From NCBI GenBank assembly GCA_023387735.1, contig JAEWHP010000005.1:1-25940 (forward strand): a stretch of DNA of 25,940 bases, read 5' to 3'. This DNA is from Pseudomonadota bacterium (GTDB lineage Bacteria > Pseudomonadota > Alphaproteobacteria > Rhizobiales > Xanthobacteraceae). Position numbers and translations under genes: made by a program. Shown here one piece after another: positions 1 to 7,201 of the stretch (its first letter is position 1; every line of letters begins with the position of its first letter). A model generated the notes under the pieces. It did not search any database. It saw only the letters and a list, made by a program, of their open reading frames with translations, and was not told the origin of the DNA.

Positions 1-103
1 ACGCCTTCTGAACCTCGATGAGGTTCGGCATCTCGGCGACTTCCTTGATGTGTCCGAAGAACTTGCGAACGCGTTTGCGACCGGTGAATGTCTGCTGCGC
101 CAT
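1..103 (-). CDS. rpoB: RNA polymerase beta subunit, N-terminal fragment
   Basis: Only the first 34 codons are inside the window; the gene continues past its left edge. The translation starts MAQQTFTGRKRVRKFFG and continues with a stretch about being aligned to IEVQKA, which is the conserved N-terminus of alphaproteobacterial RpoB, the catalytic-core subunit that binds DNA, RNA and rifampicin. A GAGAGG ribosome binding site lies about 6 bases upstream of the ATG at 101-103. It follows rplL on the same strand after a 473-base gap, the usual rplJL-rpoBC order. Identification is sure despite the short length. Confidence 0.93.
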   Translation of the reverse strand, partial: MAQQTFTGRKRVRKFFGHIKEVAEMPNLIEVQKA

Positions 104-576
104 CGTGGCCTCTCATTTTCGTCGCCCTTTTGGGCGAACCATCCGGAGCGCGACTGCCATCGCCCCCGGGTTGAATTTTCGAACCGCTCGGAAGGAACAA
201 AGCCCAGATTCAGGAATTAAGTCCCAAACTCGTTCTCCGGACCTTCCAAACGCAAAACGACGCGCGGGGCGCATGACTGCACCCGCCCGTCTCAACCTAT
301 CGCTTCACGGACTGAAAAAGCCCGAAATTTGACTGTCTCCCAACGGCTTACGCCGGGAACCCTGCCGTTCCCACCGCCTACCGTATTTTCCTGCTGCCGC
401 TCCGATATGGGGCGTAATCGTGGAGATTCGAGGAGCTAACCCCGCGAATCCCCACACTTTTCTGTGTACGCTATGCTCCGGGTTCCCCCTTCGCACAAGT
501 TCTATCCTTGGCAGATCCCCGGATCGTGCTCGGCCTTGGCCTCGCTTGTCCGGGGATTTCGCCGAAGTAACTCGCG
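104..576 (-). promoter_or_regulatory. Structured rplL-rpoB intercistronic region
   Basis: This gap of 473 bases has no convincing gene. It holds several inverted repeats. One at 565-584 has 8-bp arms and a TCGC loop, and its first transcribed arm contains the rplL stop codon. A second has 9-bp arms at 515-523 and 549-557 around an inner GGCC-TT-GGCC. A third has arms at 420-430 and 445-455 with one G-U pair. A short hairpin at 122-137 lies just before the rpoB ribosome binding site. In E. coli the equivalent gap carries an attenuator and an RNase III site that set the ratio of L7/L12 to RpoB. The same role here is inferred from position and structure only. Confidence 0.55.
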
Positions 577-954
577 TTACTTCAGCTCGACCTTGGCACC
601 AGCCTTTTCGAGCTGAGCCTTGAGCTTGTCGGCCTCTTCCTTGTTCACGCCTTCCTTGACCGGCTTGGGCGCGCCTTCGACGAGGTCCTTGGCTTCCTTG
701 AGGCCCAGACCGGTGATGGCGCGGACTTCCTTGATGACTTCGATCTTCTTGTCGCCGGCAGCGGCCAGAACGACGGTGAAGTCGGTCTTCTCTTCGGCCG
801 GAGCGGCAGCAGCGCCGCCACCCGCGGGACCGGCCACCGCAACGGCGGCAGCGGCGGACACGCCCCACTTTTCTTCGAGGAGCTTGGCGAGTTCGGCAGC
901 TTCGAGCACGGTCAGGCTCGAGAGGTCGTCGACGATTTTCTGTAGGTCAGCCAT
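577..954 (-). CDS. rplL: 50S ribosomal protein L7/L12
   Basis: 125 aa, the normal length. The N-terminal dimerisation domain (about 1-32), an Ala/Gly/Pro-rich hinge (about 33-52) and the C-terminal factor-binding domain with the KTDFTVVL and KIEVIKEVR segments are all present. L7/L12 forms the multi-copy stalk of the large subunit and recruits elongation factors. The ATG at 952-954 has an AAGGAA ribosome binding site 8 bases upstream. It lies 51 bases after rplJ, the standard rplJL pair, and its stop codon is inside the arm of a hairpin at 565-584. Confidence 0.98.
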   Translation of the reverse strand: MADLQKIVDDLSSLTVLEAAELAKLLEEKWGVSAAAAVAVAGPAGGGAAAAPAEEKTDFTVVLAAAGDKKIEVIKEVRAITGLGLKEAKDLVEGAPKPVKEGVNKEEADKLKAQLEKAGAKVELK

Positions 955-1005
955 TGATCAGTTTCCTTAAACGTTTGGTTCGAACCAGGTTTGATTTGCG
1001 AAGGG

Positions 1006-1524
1006 TCAGGCCGCTTCGCCCTTTGAGGCATAGGCCTGGACGACGCGCGCGAGCTTGGCCGCGGGCGCAGTCGAGAGCTGAGCGATCTTGGTCGCCGGCG
1101 CCACCAGGAGGCCGACAATCTTTCCGCGCAGTTCGTCGAGTGACGGCAGCGAGGCAAGCGCCTTCACGCCGTTCACATCCAGGACGGTTTTACCCATCGA
1201 GCCGCCGAGAATGACGAACTTCTCGTTCGCCTTGGCAAACTCCATGGCAACCTTCGGCGCCGCTACCGGATCGTTTGAAGTCGCGATCACGGTCGGTCCC
1301 TTCAGCAGGGAGCCGATGGCAACGACATCCGTGCCTTCAAGAGCAATTTTGGCGAGACGGTTCTTCGAGACCTTCACCGACGCACCCGCCTGCTTCATCT
1401 GCATGCGCAGCTTCTGCATCTGGGCCACGGTGAGGCCGGAATAGTGGGCGACGACTGCGACGCTCGTGGTCTTGAAGACCTCGTTCAGCGCCTCAACCGC
1501 GTCCTTTTTTGCCGCTCTTTCCAC
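1006..1524 (-). CDS. rplJ: 50S ribosomal protein L10
   Basis: 172 aa. L10 anchors the L7/L12 dimers to the 23S rRNA stalk base and, with them, usually represses its own mRNA. The segments VAHYSGLTVAQMQKLR, KVSKNRLAKIAL and the C-terminal L12-binding helix ending in VVQAYASKGEAA identify it. The frame is open far upstream to 1749, but homology begins at VERAAKKDAVEAL. A GTG codon at 1522-1524 there has a GGAGAG ribosome binding site 7 bases upstream, so GTG is taken as the start. Upstream lies a long leader with strong hairpins. Confidence 0.96.
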   Translation of the reverse strand: MERAAKKDAVEALNEVFKTTSVAVVAHYSGLTVAQMQKLRMQMKQAGASVKVSKNRLAKIALEGTDVVAIGSLLKGPTVIATSNDPVAAPKVAMEFAKANEKFVILGGSMGKTVLDVNGVKALASLPSLDELRGKIVGLLVAPATKIAQLSTAPAAKLARVVQAYASKGEAA

Positions 1525-2127
1525 AGCAAGCTCTCTCCGGTTGGCGGCCTTCGCAGGAAGCGAGACCGCCGGGTTGCACCCATCGTCTCGCCCTAACCTG
1601 ACCTCTAGACACCAGTCTTTTGGACACGCCGGGCAGACGACATTTGAAAAGCCTGCCCTCCCGAACCAGATGGCGCGGGGTGTCGAGGTTCGAACCAAAT
1701 CAGCCATCGCGCCGCTCGAGGCGGCGTTGGAGCGAAATCCGGTCTTCACCCGTCTATGCAGGCCATAAGATTAAGCCATTGAAGAAACTGACGTTTCATC
1801 GTTGGCGCCTGCAGTCTCGGACAGGATCGAGGCCATCCGGCACGCCGGAAGACCCCTGCCGCATCCCGCCGAAGCGATGAGTTTTCCTTCCTTTCGAGCA
1901 ATCCATGCGGATGTCCTGAAAGGAATGATCTCCTACCGTATCGGGTTTTAGGAATGCGAGCACGGACATGCCAGCAACCGCCAGCACGCCCGGAGGCCGC
2001 TGTTTAACGACTCTTATCCGGCTTGCCAAGAGCAAAATTCAGACCAGTTGGCGTCCCCGTAGCTGTCCTGAAATCCGTCCAAACAGCCCAAAAACGTCTC
2101 TCCGTTAAGTTCCATCGCACCGAGGCG
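1525..2127 (-). promoter_or_regulatory. rplJ upstream leader with hairpins (putative L10 autoregulatory leader)
   Basis: About 600 bases without a supported gene, between the dehydrogenase stop and the rplJ start. Read on the minus strand, a strong hairpin occupies 1543-1570: 7-bp outer arms, a 4-bp inner TCGC/GCGA extension and a UUCCU loop, ending some 11 bases before the ribosome binding site. A second hairpin at 1631-1658 has 8-bp arms (one G-U pair) and a 12-base loop. L10-(L12)4 leader binding sites are known in many bacteria; assignment of either hairpin to that role is inference. No clear promoter was found, although one is expected here because rplA ends with a terminator-like hairpin. 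Confidence 0.45.
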
Positions 2128-3081
2128 TCAGCCGAGCGGCACCGGATACGGCAGCGGCCGGCCCGCGAAGAACGCTTCGAGATTGGCGATCACGCAGTCC
2201 TGCATCGCCACATGCGACTCCAGCGTATGGCCGCCGATATGCGGCGACAGCACGACATTGGGCAGTGCCGTCAGCGCATCCGGCACATGCGGCTCCTTCT
2301 CGTAGACGTCGAGGCCGGCGCCGGCGATGCCCTGCTCGCTGAGCGCGGCGACCAGCGCCTTCTGGTCGATGACGGATCCGCGGGCGATGTTGACGACGTA
2401 GCCATCCTTGCCGAGCTTCTTGAGGATGTCGGCGTTGACCGCGTGGTTGGTGTCGGCGCCCGCGCGGACCGCGATCATCAGCACGCTGCACCATTCCGCC
2501 AGCGCATCGAGGGTCGGGAAATATCGATAGGGCACGTCGTGCCGGCTGCGGCTGAAATAGCCGACCTCGGTCTCGAACGCGGCGACGCGCGCCGCGATCT
2601 TGCGGCCGATCTCGCCCATGCCGTAGACGCCGATTTTGCGGCCGAGCATGCCGGCCTGCGGGCGCATCATCGGCGACGGCTTTGCACCTGCCCAGTCTCC
2701 GCTGCGCACATAGTCGTCCGCCACCAGCAGCCGCCGCGTGGTGGCCAGCATCAGGGTGACCGCGATATCGGCAACCGAAGCCGCATTCGCACCCGGGCTG
2801 TGACCGACCGCGATGTTGCGCTTGGCGGCCGCGGCTAGATCGAGGCCGTCGTAGCCGGTGCCGTAGCAGACGATGGCACCGAGCTTCGGCAGCAGGTCCA
2901 TCGCGGCACCGCCGAGCGGCGTGCCGCCAGCGGTGATCATCGCGCGAATGTCGGAAAGCTGATCGGCGGAGAACACGTTGTTCGGCGCCTGGCCGGCGGC
3001 GTTGAGCAGGTCGAAGCGCTGGCCGAAGCGCTCCATCTGCGCCTTTGGAAAACGCGAATAGATCAGGACTTTCTCGGGCAT
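2128..3081 (-). CDS. D-isomer-specific 2-hydroxyacid dehydrogenase
   Basis: 317 aa. The family reduces 2-oxoacids such as glyoxylate or hydroxypyruvate, or oxidises the D-2-hydroxyacid, using NAD(P)H. The nucleotide-binding loop VYGMGEIGRKIA has its GxGxxG at about 154-159. The catalytic set is visible: Arg in NIARGSVID (about 234), Glu in YEKEP (about 263) and His in SPHIGGH (about 281). The ATG at 3079-3081 is preferred because an AAGGAAGA site lies just upstream; an ATG 21 bases earlier has none. It is unusual in lying between rplA and rplJ on the same strand. The substrate cannot be read from the sequence; glyoxylate/hydroxypyruvate reductase is the likeliest guess. Confidence 0.9.
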   Translation of the reverse strand: MPEKVLIYSRFPKAQMERFGQRFDLLNAAGQAPNNVFSADQLSDIRAMITAGGTPLGGAAMDLLPKLGAIVCYGTGYDGLDLAAAAKRNIAVGHSPGANAASVADIAVTLMLATTRRLLVADDYVRSGDWAGAKPSPMMRPQAGMLGRKIGVYGMGEIGRKIAARVAAFETEVGYFSRSRHDVPYRYFPTLDALAEWCSVLMIAVRAGADTNHAVNADILKKLGKDGYVVNIARGSVIDQKALVAALSEQGIAGAGLDVYEKEPHVPDALTALPNVVLSPHIGGHTLESHVAMQDCVIANLEAFFAGRPLPYPVPLG

Positions 3082-3144
3082 TTTTTTCTTCCTTGATTGC
3101 AAGTCCGGCCGGCCGACGATTACGCAAAAGCACCGTCAACGCAA

Positions 3145-3174
3145 AGGGCGGAACCGGTCACCCGATTCCGCCCT
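3145..3174 (-). terminator. Terminator-like hairpin after rplA
   Basis: A perfect 9-bp inverted repeat (AGGGCGGAA at 3145-3153, TTCCGCCCT at 3166-3174) with a 12-base loop begins 26 bases after the rplA stop codon. On the minus strand the second arm runs into only a short T run (CCCTTTGCG), so it may be a weak intrinsic terminator or an mRNA 3'-end stabiliser. It separates rplKA from the dehydrogenase gene. Confidence 0.55.
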
Positions 3175-3200
3175 CGCTTGATCACGTTATGCGCGACGAA

Positions 3201-3893
3201 CTAGCCGAGCAGCGTGCCCGGCTCGACCTTGACGCCCGGACCCATGGTGGAGGAAACCGCCACGCGCTGGATGTAGGTGCCCTTGGCACCGGCCGGCTTC
3301 GCCTTGGAGACCGCATCCGCGAGCGCCTTGACGTTCTGCACCAGCTTCTCTTCCGAGAACGACGCCTTGCCGACGCCGGCCTGCACGATGCCGGCCTTCT
3401 CGACGCGGAATTCGACCGAGCCGCCCTTGGCGCCCTTCACGGCGGTGGCGACGTCCATCGTCACGGTGCCGATCTTCGGGTTCGGCATCATGCCGCGCGG
3501 ACCGAGCACCTTACCGAGGCGGCCGACCAGCGGCATCATGTCCGGGGTGGCGATACAGCGATCGAAATCGATGTTGCCGCCCTGCACCTTCTCGACCAGG
3601 TCTTCGGCGCCGACGACGTCAGCTCCCGCTGCCTTGGCTTCTTCCGCCTTGGCACCGCGGGCGAACACGCCGACGCGCAGCGTGCGGCCGGTGCCGTTCG
3701 GCAGGTTGACGACGCCGCGCACCATCTGGTCGGCGTGACGCGGATCGACGCCGAGATTGATCGCGATCTCGATCGTCTCGTCGAACTTCGACTTGGCGCG
3801 CTCCTTGACCATCTTGATGGCATCCGCGAGCGGATAGAGCTTCTCGCGGTCGACGCCCTCGCGGGCCTTCTTCAAACGTTTTCCGATTGCCAT
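3201..3893 (-). CDS. rplA: 50S ribosomal protein L1
   Basis: 230 aa, normal length. L1 forms the mobile stalk that guides deacylated tRNA out of the E site and in many bacteria represses rplKA translation. Diagnostic segments are FDETIEIAINLGVDPRHADQ, the LPNGTGR loop, MMPLVGRLGKVLGPRGMMPNP and the C-terminal YIQRVAVSSTMGPG. It starts 6 bases after rplK, so the two genes are cotranscribed and probably translationally coupled; there is no strong ribosome binding site of its own. Confidence 0.98.
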   Translation of the reverse strand: MAIGKRLKKAREGVDREKLYPLADAIKMVKERAKSKFDETIEIAINLGVDPRHADQMVRGVVNLPNGTGRTLRVGVFARGAKAEEAKAAGADVVGAEDLVEKVQGGNIDFDRCIATPDMMPLVGRLGKVLGPRGMMPNPKIGTVTMDVATAVKGAKGGSVEFRVEKAGIVQAGVGKASFSEEKLVQNVKALADAVSKAKPAGAKGTYIQRVAVSSTMGPGVKVEPGTLLG

Positions 3894-3899
3894 GGCCCG

Positions 3900-4328
3900 T
3901 TACCCCGCAACTTCCAGACCCATCGAACGGGCGGAGCCCTCGACCATCTTCATGGCCGACTCGACGGAATCGCAATTGAGGTCCTTCATCTTCTTCTCGG
4001 CGATCTCGCGCACCTGCGCTTTGGTCACCTTGCCGGCCTTGTCGCGGCCCGGGGCTTTCGAACCGGACTGGATCTTGGCGGCCTGCTTGAGGAAGAACGA
4101 CATCGGGGGCGTCTTCATCTCGAAGGTGAACGAACGATCGGCATAGATCGTGATCACCACCGGAATCGGGGTGTTCTTTTCTTCCTTCTGCGTCTGCGCG
4201 TTGAACGCCTTGCAGAATTCCATGATGTTGAGACCGCGCTGACCAAGCGCGGGACCGATCGGGGGCGAAGGATTCGCCGCACCGGCCGGCACCTGAAGCT
4301 TCAGGTATCCGGTCACTTTCTTTGCCAT
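3900..4328 (-). CDS. rplK: 50S ribosomal protein L11
   Basis: 142 aa, normal length. L11 binds the GTPase-associated region of 23S rRNA and is needed for the stringent response through RelA/Rsh. The N-terminus MAKKVTGYLKLQVPAGAANP, the PPIGPALGQRG proline-rich loop and the RNA-binding C-terminal domain (about 76-140) are present. An AGGAGTG ribosome binding site lies about 5 bases upstream. It follows nusG by 131 bases and precedes rplA by 6. Confidence 0.98.
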   Translation of the reverse strand: MAKKVTGYLKLQVPAGAANPSPPIGPALGQRGLNIMEFCKAFNAQTQKEEKNTPIPVVITIYADRSFTFEMKTPPMSFFLKQAAKIQSGSKAPGRDKAGKVTKAQVREIAEKKMKDLNCDSVESAMKMVEGSARSMGLEVAG

Positions 4329-4459
4329 CTATCACTCCTGTTGTGCCGGGTTTTGAAGCCGGCGGTTTCAGGTTCGTGGTTCGGATCGAGGGCGGTTGGC
4401 GACCACCCTTTCCTCCCACGGCCTCTTCATACGCGAAGACCCGGCTTCGCGCCTTCCGA

Positions 4460-5011
4460 TCAGACCTTCTCGACCTGACCGAATTCCAGTTCGACGGGCG
4501 TGGCGCGGCCGAAGATCGACACCGCGACCTTCACGCGCGAACGCGCCTCGTCGATTTCCTCGACAACGCCGGAGAACGACGCGAACGGACCGTCGGCCAC
4601 GCGCACGTTCTCGCCGATTTCGAACGACACCGACGCCTTCGGACGTTCGACGCCTTCCTGCACCTGGTGCAGGATCCGCATCGCCTCGGACTCGGAGATC
4701 GGCATCGGCTTGTTTTCGGCGCCGAGGAAACCGGTCACCTTCGGCGTGTTCTTGATCAGATGAAACGCCTCGTCGGTCAGCTTCATCTTCACCAGCACGT
4801 AGCCCGGGAAGAACTTGCGCTCGGCATCGATCTTGCGGCCGCGACGCACCTCGGTGACCTTCTCGGTCGGCACCAGCACCTGATCGAACAGTTCTTCCAG
4901 CCCGCGCTGTTTCGCCTGCTCGCGGATCGATTCCGCGACCTTCTTTTCGAAGTTCGAATAGGCGTGAACGATATACCAGCGCTTGTCCATCGTTTGGGTT
5001 CCGGTGCTCAT
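4460..5011 (-). CDS. nusG: Transcription termination/antitermination factor NusG
   Basis: 183 aa. NusG binds the RNA polymerase clamp and links it to Rho or to the ribosome through S10. The NGN domain (about 10-120) includes RWYIVHAYSNFEKKVAE and FFPGYVLVKM, and the KOW domain (about 130-180) has the VADGPFASFSGVVEEID segment. The start ATG at 5009-5011 overlaps the secE stop as TGATG, pointing to translational coupling. A second ATG seven codons later (MDKRWYI) is an alternative start. Confidence 0.97.
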   Translation of the reverse strand: MSTGTQTMDKRWYIVHAYSNFEKKVAESIREQAKQRGLEELFDQVLVPTEKVTEVRRGRKIDAERKFFPGYVLVKMKLTDEAFHLIKNTPKVTGFLGAENKPMPISESEAMRILHQVQEGVERPKASVSFEIGENVRVADGPFASFSGVVEEIDEARSRVKVAVSIFGRATPVELEFGQVEKV

Positions 5012-5202
5012 CAGCGAACGCCCAGCAGGAAGGTAACGAGATAGCGGATGACCATATCCGAGAAGAAGAAGAAGATCGAAGCCAGCGTCACCATTATGAA
5101 AACCATGATGGTGGTGATCGTCGTCTCGCGGCGCGTCGGCCAGGTGACCTTGGCGGTTTCCGAGCGCACTTCCTGCAGGAATTTGAACGGGCTGAAAGCC
5201 AT
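5011..5202 (-). CDS. secE: Preprotein translocase subunit SecE
   Basis: 63 aa, the short single-helix form usual in alphaproteobacteria. SecE clamps SecY in the SecYEG channel. The amphipathic segment FLQEVRSETAKVTWPTRRET matches the conserved SecE motif, followed by one hydrophobic helix (about 28-46) and a short C-terminal hydrophobic tail ending in LLGVR. The frame is open upstream, but homology begins at MAFSPFKFL, so the ATG at 5200-5202 is chosen; its ribosome binding site is weak. The stop overlaps the nusG start. Confidence 0.95.
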   Translation of the reverse strand: MAFSPFKFLQEVRSETAKVTWPTRRETTITTIMVFIMVTLASIFFFFSDMVIRYLVTFLLGVR

Positions 5203-5375
5203 CGTTGGGGTATCCGCGTCCTTCGTCAGACGATTGAATGATTTAAGGCGAATCCGAACAGCCCTTTTGCGCCCAGCCCTCTCTCGAAGGATGAGCCGCA
5301 CAGCAGGCTCGATTGTTCGGGGGAATTCAAAGCCGCGCCGGATATCCGCAAAACGGGCCGGCAGCAGGTGGCGGG

Positions 5376-5404
5376 TATCTACTGCCAGCCGGGCAAAAGG
5401 TCAA
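5376..5404 (-). promoter_or_regulatory. Sigma-70-type promoter for secE-nusG-rplKA
   Basis: On the minus strand TTGACC (5399-5404) is followed after exactly 17 bases by TAGATA (5376-5381), a close match to the housekeeping consensus. Transcription would start near 5368, leaving a leader of about 165 bases before secE. No tRNA gene lies between this promoter and secE. Confidence 0.7.
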
Positions 5405-5595
5405 GGTACGGGGTGCCGCGGGGCGCCAAACCGACCATTGCGAGGGACTTGCCGGAGGCCCTTGGGAAACCGGCCGAAAACGCCTTGGTTAATCGCCGGT
5501 ACCACGGCCTTTCAAATCCTCACAACACCGCGATCTCGTTCTTAAAAGCTCGCTGCTAGCCTCCGGGGTACTATCGACGGGTTGAAGGGATGAAC

Positions 5596-5781
5596 ATGGC
5601 TCTGCTTGGCCACGAACGGGACGAATCTTGCGGCGAAACGGCCTGGACCGTTCTCGACGCTGCGAACGATCTCGGCGACACCATCACGATCGATGCCTGC
5701 CGGCGGGTGATCGACGCCGATCTGCGGGGTGAGACCCCGGCCCGATCGGACGTCGCGGTCCTTTCCGCGTTCTTCGCCTAG
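5596..5781 (+). CDS. Small hypothetical protein
   Basis: 61 aa, acidic, beginning MALLGHERDESCGETAWTVL. A GAAGGG ribosome binding site lies 6 bases before the ATG at 5596; an ATG two codons earlier (5590) would touch the site, so the later one is preferred. Codon use has the high third-position GC of real genes nearby. There is no signal peptide or membrane segment. I do not recognise the family. It stands alone between the divergent secE promoter and opgC, so context gives no function. Confidence 0.5.
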   Translation: MALLGHERDESCGETAWTVLDAANDLGDTITIDACRRVIDADLRGETPARSDVAVLSAFFA

Positions 5782-5986
5782 CTTCGGGCGAGTCTTGAAA
5801 ATCCAAACTAAAATATTGAAATAACTGGTAATTTTTCCATCCCTCAAGCAGAAATTTAGCTGGAGCGCGGCCTCGCCAAACCCGGCCTTGCGATTGACAT
5901 GGCTCAATAGCCTCACCTCGCCTGTCCCTATGCTTTCGAAGGCTGTATCCAAGGCTTGGATGCACGTCAGAGGATGCCGGCGGCAA

Positions 5987-7201
5987 ATGAAGGTCGAGCT
6001 TGCACTTCCACCGTCGAAGCGGGATTTGCGGCTGGACCTGTTCCGCGGCCTTGCCAACTGGCTGATGTTCCTCGGCCACGTCTCCACCAGCCTGCTGGCC
6101 TGGTTTTCGTTCCGCAACTACGGCTTCAGCGATGGCGCCGATCTGTTCGTGTTCATCTCCGGCTATACGTCCGCGCTCGTCTACGGCCGGCGGATGATCG
6201 AAAATGGCTTCGTGTTCGGCACGACGCGGCTGATGCGGCGGGTCTGGCAAATCTACGCCGCCCACATTCTGCTGTTCGTGTTCTATCTGGCTTCCGTCCA
6301 TCTCCTCTCGAACGGGTTCAGCGCACCCGAGTTGATCGATCGGTTCAACGTCGCGCCGCTGGTGAACGCACCGGTCGAGACCATCACGCAGGGCCTGCTG
6401 CTCCGTTACAAGCCGGTCAACCTCGACGTGCTGCCGCTCTACGTCATCCTGATGGGCGCCTTTGCGCCGGTGCTCTGGCTGATGCTGAGGCACCGCAACT
6501 GGGTGATGCTGGGATCGGTTGCGCTCTATTTCGGCGCCCGCCAATTCGGCTGGAACCTGCCGTCCTATCCCTCCGGCGTCTGGTACTTCAATCCGTTCAC
6601 GTGGCAGCTTCTCTTCGTGCTTGGCGCCTGGCTGGCGCTGGGCGGAGCCAGCACGCTGCATTTCCTGGTGCGCTCCAACACCGTTCTCCTGCTCGGCGTG
6701 GCGTATCTGCTGTTTGCCGCCGTCATGACGCTGGCCGGGCTGATACCGGAACTGCAGGACTGGATCCCGACTGCGCTGTTCGAAGCCTTCAATCCGAACG
6801 ACAAGACCAATCTCGCGCCCTATCGCTTCCTGCATCTTGCCATCGTGATCATCCTCGGCGCGCGGTTCATCCCGATCGACGCACCGGGGCTGCAGGCCGC
6901 GATCTGGAAACCGCTGATCAAATGCGGCCAGCAATCGCTCGAGGTCTTTGCCGTCGGCATCTACCTCGCGTTCATCGGACATTTTATCCTGACGCAGGCC
7001 TCCGACGGCATTGTCACGCAAATGCTGGTCGGTATCGCCGGCATCGCGATCATGACGGCGGTTGCCTATTATCGGTCATGGTCGAAGCGCGTCGAGAAAT
7101 CGGCGCACGGCCACGCGGCGCAGCCGTCGGCGGACAAACCCGAAGCGGCACCCGGCGACCTCGGCCGGCCCGCCGAGCGCGCGGCTGTCAGCGCCGTGTA
7201 G
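5987..7201 (+). CDS. opgC: OpgC-family membrane acyltransferase
   Basis: About 404 aa and strongly hydrophobic, with roughly ten membrane helices. The opening RDLRLDLFRGLANWLMFLGH, followed by FSDGADLFVFISGYTSALVYGR, is the OpgC variant of the acyltransferase-3 fold. OpgC proteins in the inner membrane add succinyl or related groups to osmoregulated periplasmic glucans. The start is uncertain: the ATG at 5987 fits the family, but ATGs at 5960 and further upstream are in frame and no site has a strong ribosome binding sequence. It ends directly against the convergent ialB-like gene with no bases between the two stop codons. The acyl donor and glucan cannot be inferred. Confidence 0.85.
   Translation: MKVELALPPSKRDLRLDLFRGLANWLMFLGHVSTSLLAWFSFRNYGFSDGADLFVFISGYTSALVYGRRMIENGFVFGTTRLMRRVWQIYAAHILLFVFYLASVHLLSNGFSAPELIDRFNVAPLVNAPVETITQGLLLRYKPVNLDVLPLYVILMGAFAPVLWLMLRHRNWVMLGSVALYFGARQFGWNLPSYPSGVWYFNPFTWQLLFVLGAWLALGGASTLHFLVRSNTVLLLGVAYLLFAAVMTLAGLIPELQDWIPTALFEAFNPNDKTNLAPYRFLHLAIVIILGARFIPIDAPGLQAAIWKPLIKCGQQSLEVFAVGIYLAFIGHFILTQASDGIVTQMLVGIAGIAIMTAVAYYRSWSKRVEKSAHGHAAQPSADKPEAAPGDLGRPAERAAVSAV

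Noticed and set aside
2016..2115. A 33-codon minus-strand ORF starting just after the dehydrogenase stop
   Set aside because: It has no ribosome binding site, and nothing in its sequence or place supports a leader peptide beyond an open frame.
3045..4478. Plus-strand 477-codon open frame opposite rplA and rplK
   Set aside because: It is a His/Arg/Asp/Leu-rich antisense reading of two certain ribosomal protein genes, typical of GC-rich DNA.
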